64,000 nucleotides of DNA from Phlebotomus papatasi (lineage: Eukaryota > Arthropoda > Insecta > Diptera > Psychodidae): the NCBI RefSeq assembly GCF_024763615.1, contig NC_077222.1:6324001-6388000 (forward strand). The letters are read 5' to 3'. Position 1 is the stretch's first letter. The number at the start of each line of letters is the position of its first letter. The notes below the pieces were generated by a model. It was not told the DNA's origin. It searched no databases and was given only the letters and a program-made list of their open reading frames with translations. The position numbers and the translations under genes were made by a program. Positions 59,438 through 64,000 of the stretch are shown piece after piece.

Positions 59438-59749
59438 ACAAATTGTCTTTGAAATTTAATTATAATTTGAATGCGACGCTAGAATAAAAAAAAACTATGT
59501 TTTTCTATGTTTTCATATGTTTTTCGTGATAAAAAATTGTTCAAATCCAATATTTTTGTGAGAAGTTGCTCATTGCTATTTGCATTTGATTAGTAAATTG
59601 TTTTAAATACATATTTTTCTATATTTTCAAATATTTCATTTTAAAAGTAAATACTAAGACCTCTACTAAGTTTTTAGTCTTTTACGAAAACTATGTCACT
59701 CAAAGTATTGGCTCTTACTAGCTACACATTTTTACTATATTTTTAGTAT

Positions 59750-60007
59750 TAGGGTAAAGTGATATAATTTGGAATTAGTGTTACAAGTTGAACAATTCGC
59801 CGGTGCAAGTTGGACATGGCTTTTTTCTTGATAAATACAGTACAAAATTTGTTTTTAAGCACAAGGAACCAAATTATAAAACTAAAGCATTAAAAATATA
59901 CAGATAAAAATGAAGTACTAAATTTATCAAGACAAAAAACTCTGTCCAAATTGTACCATTGTCCAAATTGTACCACTGCACTGTCCAACTTGTACCACTT
60001 TACCCTA
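59750..60007 (-). mobile_element. TAGGGTAAAGT-ended MITE (copy 2)
   Basis: Reverse-oriented copy of 6298-6549, with both ends intact (TAGGGTAAAGTGATA and GGTACCACTTTACCC-like end). It directly abuts the mariner remnant. Confidence 0.8.
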
Positions 60008-60350
60008 GATGAAAACCGTAACGACAACAGAAGTCCTTTTTTGACTCAAAACTTTTACCCAATTTTTCACTTTTTCGTCTTTGGGTAAGTGCAGCTCAGG
60101 TATGCCATTCATCATCGATCGGAACAAGAAATAGTCGGAAGTGGCCAGGTCTGGGTAATACAGCGAGAGCTGTAGTACATCCCATTGCAATAGTATGAAA
60201 TATCACTCATTTGTGTCTCTTGCTCCAATCCGCAAATATTTTCAGTAATGCATGGTCCAAATTGATCGGTTGCTGTTTTTAGCGATACCCATTGATAGTT
60301 TCGCTTGATTTCAGCAGCTCTTTGTGCATAATTCCCCGTTGGTCTTACCA
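60008..60350 (-). pseudogene. mariner-type transposase remnant
   Basis: Reading on the minus strand from about 60190 down to 60010, the frame gives WDVL, then YYPDLATSDYFLFRSM and a Lys/Glu/Trp-containing tail, the hallmark of the mariner DD34D C-terminal catalytic block (family pattern YSPDLAPSDYHLF). The upstream part (to 60350) continues in other frames and lacks clear catalytic motifs, so the copy is frameshifted and truncated. Its 3' side is cut by the adjacent TAGGG MITE. Confidence 0.7.
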
Positions 60351-60377
60351 AACGCTGAGCATAGTCTCCTTCCTTAA

Positions 60378-60584
60378 GACAGTCTTCAGATTAGAAGTTT
60401 AGCCCAGTTTGAAGGTCTCAAAATCCTAAATAGCATTCAATTTAATTTGTCCTTCTGATTCAAATAGATTGATTCCCTTTAATAGTCTATTTCTAAGTCA
60501 AAATTATCCAAAAATTGCAGACTGATAAGAAACCAGAGAAGTTAAGCCTTATGGCTAAGCCTTAGGTCTCGAAGCTCGTATAAG
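60378..60584 (+). mobile_element. CTTCAGACT-ended MITE (copy C)
   Basis: From CAGTCTTCAGATTAGAAG to TTAGGTCTCGAAGCTCG; aligns with copies at 29232 and 50419. Confidence 0.7.
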
Positions 60585-61321
60585 CGATTTTGTTCTGCCT
60601 ATTTTGTTGCTTGACCAAATTGAAAATTGCGATGTTTTGGGTTTAGAGTGCTCAAACTATATTTATTTCTCATTATCTGTGCCAATTCGATGCTGGAAAT
60701 CCTTGGTATCACATCCCTAACGCAAAGTTTCAGAAGTGGATATTTGAATTTAGTAATATATTTAATGTGGAATTTATGTGTGAAGACTCTTTGCATAAAT
60801 ACATAATAATAAATTTTTAAATTTATTTTAAAACATTTCTACAAAATATACTCTATGTTAATTTAGCAATATCTCTGAATGCTTCTCTAGAAAAAATTAA
60901 ACTATGACGGTTCATTAAAACAAATACAATTTTTCTATATTTTTTATTAAAATTTTATGAATAAATATAGTAAAGAGAGGTAATCCGGATACTTTTCATA
61001 GAGTGCGACTTTAATGCTTGTTTTTGGACTGATGAAATATTTTTTCCCCATTCCAAATCAATAGAATTATTCTTTGTTTAATTTAGAATCATAATAGAAA
61101 TAGAATTTTAGCAATAATATTGATGAAAATTAATAAAATTACGATAATATTAATATATGCGCAAGAATGTTACTGCGACGCTTTTATGTAACTCCGTTGA
61201 ATTCGATCAAACTCGGATGCTCATTTTAAGGAAAAGTTTAATGCATAAAAATGAGAAGATATTATTTCAAAAACATTTTTTTAGAGTTTTATTCCATCAA
61301 TTCATTTCATTAATTTATTAT
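60585..61321. other. AT-rich spacer, nothing recognised
   Basis: No supported gene. It may include the 3' part of the element that supplied the transposase remnant at 61322-61888. Confidence 0.4.
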
Positions 61322-61888
61322 TTAATTATATATATTTTTATTTATTTTAAGATTGCACTCAATTCTTTGATTTTTCTCGGTTTTCTTGACTGACTTCCTT
61401 CCACGTTTTTTCTTTTCAGCTTCAATTAGCATTTGAGCCTTTTCCTTTACCATGTGTTTCTCCTTTAGTTTTATCTCCTTTTCTTCTGCCCTTATTTTTT
61501 TGTTCCTCTCTCTGGTCAACTTCCGTTCAGCAATTTCTTTCTTTTTTTGTAAATCCTGCCTCAATTTTTCCTCCTGTTCCGCGATAATTTCCTCAGAAGA
61601 TACAATATACTGGTGTTTGACATTGCTGGCTTTGACCCTCTTCTTCTGACGACGTTTTGGAATTTCTCCTGGCCAGAAATAGCATTGTTTTAGTGTGTCG
61701 AAGATCGGTTGAGTCTCAGAAGTTGCAGAGAGTTGGTTTCCAGGGATGACTGGATCATTTGAAGGATTATTGTCGGTGGCCTGATCGTGCTGGTTATTGA
61801 TAATGGACTCCTCTGAATGTTGGAAAACAATTTTCGGGAAATAAAGACCAGCATAGAAAAGTGGCCCATCCATCCAGCCACTCTGTGG
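61322..61888 (-). pseudogene. pogo/Tigger/Jerky-like transposase C-terminal remnant
   Basis: The minus-strand frame from 61888 reads SGWMDGPLFY, like the SGWMT-x-LF segment of CENP-B/Tigger/Jerky DDE transposases, then soon a spacer, FWPGEIPKRRQKKR, and a long Lys/Glu coiled-coil tail (to about 61370) typical of their C-termini. The catalytic middle is missing, so this is an internally deleted copy or exapted tail. The open frame extends through 61930, but its first 14 codons come from the hAT-like element that begins at 61889. Family assignment is by recalled motif pattern only. Confidence 0.55.
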
Positions 61889-64000
61889 TAGAGATGTGCG
61901 CCGAGAAATTTCGGCGGCGGCGGCTAACATTTAAAAATTGTCGGCGGCTGGCTGCGCGCCGGCGCGCCAGCTAAAGCAATCGGCTGCGGCTCAGCTAGGC
62001 GCGCCAGACTTTTTTCCTTAATATTTTTCGATTACAATCCACATAAATTATCGATTTTCCTCAAATTTTTTTCTTGCTAGAATTACTAATCATGGAAATC
62101 TATTTAAAAAAAAAATAGTAACAACAAAACAGATAGAAAACAATCTGTCAACTTTAGGCACAACTTTTGATGATTTTACAAAAAGACAGATTCAAATAAA
62201 AATATTAACAAAAATTTTTGAAATCCGTAGACACGTAAAAATGAAAATAATTTTATCTGGAATTATAAACTTAAATTCAATATCCAATAGAAAAATTGTT
62301 TATCTACAAACAAAAATATTTCTCGATGAAAATTTGATAACAGTTGAAATATTTGGTAAGAAATGTTGAATTCGATGCACTTGATTAAAACATTATTTAA
62401 AAAAAAAATGTTTAAAATCTTAACCCTTTAACGACGGGACACTTTTCACGAACCGAAAATCATCAATAAAAATTAAACTGGTGAACGTAATCAATGATAA
62501 ATAATATTACTATTACTATTAAAATTATTTGGTCAGCAAAAAATTAAATTTGATAAGTAAAAAATACAAATATTTCCAAAAATGGATTTAATTTTTCTAT
62601 CCATAAAGATCGAAACTTTCATGAAAATTCTACTGCTTTTAAAAGTTGTAAATTTAGTCACTTCTCAAACTTGATGTTTTACTGCTCGTTTGTACAGTAT
62701 CAATACAAGAAAGAGCTCATACTAAAGTTATTTTTTTTTAATGTTTATACGTAATCGTAAAGTAAAAAGTTGTAGGAATCCATAATATTTTTGCAGATGT
62801 TCAGCCATTTGCTATCTAGTAAATATTGTAGCACAAAAGTGAATAATTTTCAAACTACCGCATTGATGAATGATTTTTATTATTATTATTTTTTATAATA
62901 AGGTAAAGTATCCTATGTCGACCACTTAAGGATAGATTTTGTGAAAAAATTATGAAAAAACAGTTATAATTTGTGTTTTTTGATAGGGTTTTTGCCTAAA
63001 ACTATAGAATAGATTCTTATCTAATTGTTAACTTCATTTAGTCATAATATAATTTTACATTAGGAAAAGTTAAAATGTTTTAAAAGTGCGAAGTGTTCCT
63101 CTACTCGACCACTTCAATATCAGTATTCCTCCTCGACCGCCTGGGGTTCCTCTACTCGACCACCAATTTTTCTTAAAATTAAACAAATCACAAAACTAAA
63201 AAGTCACTGATTTAACTTTGGCTTGTTTAATACATCATGAATAGCACTTAAAATTTAGTTAATCAATAAAATAAATAGGGAAACTCACTTTTATGAATTC
63301 ATTCGGAAGTATAGAACAACGTTCAAGTGAAAAAAGCTTCACTTGCTATGATTCGTCGACCGGTCGAATTGAGGAACAATTTATTTGAAATGCACTTTCA
63401 ATTTTAATATATAAAATTAATCTTCAACTTAGTCATGGAAGTAAAATTTTTGCACAAGTAACAATTTGAATTCTCCAGTAATCTGTAAGGGTAATAATTG
63501 AAATAATTCCTTAAGAAAAAAGTCAAGAATATCAAAAAGTATGCCATAATTTGATGAAAAATTGCGATTTTTTTTTAAGAAATACTTTAACGCTCCGTAT
63601 TTTTATGATTTTTTTTCAGGGTTTTATGGTCAATTTCTATGATATTTTCACTGATTTGAATTAATTATGAAATAATTGGCCCTATGATGTTAAATCATTC
63701 GCTAAATATTATTGTAAATACAAATAAATTAAATAAATATTTCCACCGGTCGACTTGAGGACCCCAGGGTGGTCTACTCGAGAGGCGATCGACTCCAGGA
63801 TACTTTACCTTATATCCAAATTTTTTTAAGCAAAAGCTTCTTGACAATAGATAGTATAATTACTAACTATCCTAACTATACATTTTTTTTCATAAGAATG
63901 AAAATTGTTTATTATGGTTATTGTCAGAAAAATTACTTAATTGAATTGAAATATAAACAAAATTCGCCGCGGCGCGCATTAAAAATTTTTGGCGGCGGCG
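61889..64000. mobile_element. hAT-like element, GC-rich ends, right end outside window
   Basis: Begins TAGAGATGTGCGCCGAG directly after CTCTGTGG (61881-61888), a candidate 8-bp target. The first 125 bases are extremely GC-rich (GGCGGCGGCGG, GCGCGCCGGCGCGCC) against an AT-rich interior, and GC-rich sequence returns at 63966-64000 as the window ends, as expected for the opposite subterminal region. The TAGAG start resembles the hAT-like element at 12597. No transposase frame seen; an inverted-repeat element (62899-63812) is nested inside. Confidence 0.55.
62899..63812. mobile_element. TAAGGTAAAGTATCC-ended inverted-repeat element
   Basis: Ends TAAGGTAAAGTATCCT and AGGATACTTTACCTTA are inverted repeats. 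Arms carry CTACTCGACCAC and inverse-like GGTCGACTTGAGGA motifs. 914 bp, no ORF. Another member of the TAGGG/TAAGG short-terminus group. Confidence 0.8.

Overview
The window looks like nuclear DNA of an insect, most likely a dipteran. It is AT-rich, genes have short introns with GT..AG borders, core promoters pair TATA with an arthropod TCAGTT initiator, the proteases carry a CLIP domain, and the DNA is packed with MITEs and degraded transposons. The species cannot be named from sequence alone.

Genes. Five co-oriented (+) CLIP-domain serine protease genes are present. Four are tandem paralogs of 371-372 aa: SP1 (2644-3817), SP2 (8344-9529), SP3 (14560-15739) and SP4 (18652-19828). Each has one short coding intron (55-67 bp) and an upstream 3' splice site showing a 5'-UTR intron. 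SP1-SP3 also share a duplicated promoter and 5'-UTR exon. A more distant six-exon relative, SP5 (25773-43099, 404 aa), has one 15.5-kb intron. Between SP4 and SP5 lies a small secreted Pro/Thr/Trp-rich protein gene (20118-20930). Such CLIP proteases act in extracellular cascades (prophenoloxidase activation, Toll/Spaetzle processing); that role is family knowledge. The paralogs differ at functional sites: SP3 has Asp instead of Arg/Lys at the activation bond, SP4 has Arg in place of oxyanion-hole Gly193, and SP1-SP4 carry Ala/Ser at S1-pocket position 226.

Mobile DNA. Much of the rest is explained by inverted-repeat elements. They include hAT-type elements with 8-bp target duplications, a piggyBac-type MITE with TTAA ends, LINE 3' fragments, mariner and pogo/Tigger-like transposase remnants, and about a dozen inverted-repeat elements that share only short TAGGG(T/G)A ends but have unrelated long arms. 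The most striking feature is an 11.5-kb fold-back inside SP5 intron 4. It has TACACAGAGAAAAATT-type ends and two arms of a 22-bp minisatellite (about 5 kb in one orientation, then about 6 kb inverted), nested in another TAGGG-ended element. Smaller minisatellite-armed fold-backs occur at 13.1, 16.9, 49.9-51.3 and 54.8-56.3 kb.

Layout. 1-20 kb: tandem protease array with insertions in its introns and spacers. 20-25.7 kb: Pro/Thr-rich gene, then nested MITEs. 25.7-43.1 kb: SP5 with the giant intron. 43.1-64 kb: no gene I can support; minisatellites, MITEs and transposase fragments, ending inside a GC-ended hAT-like element that interrupts a pogo-like remnant.
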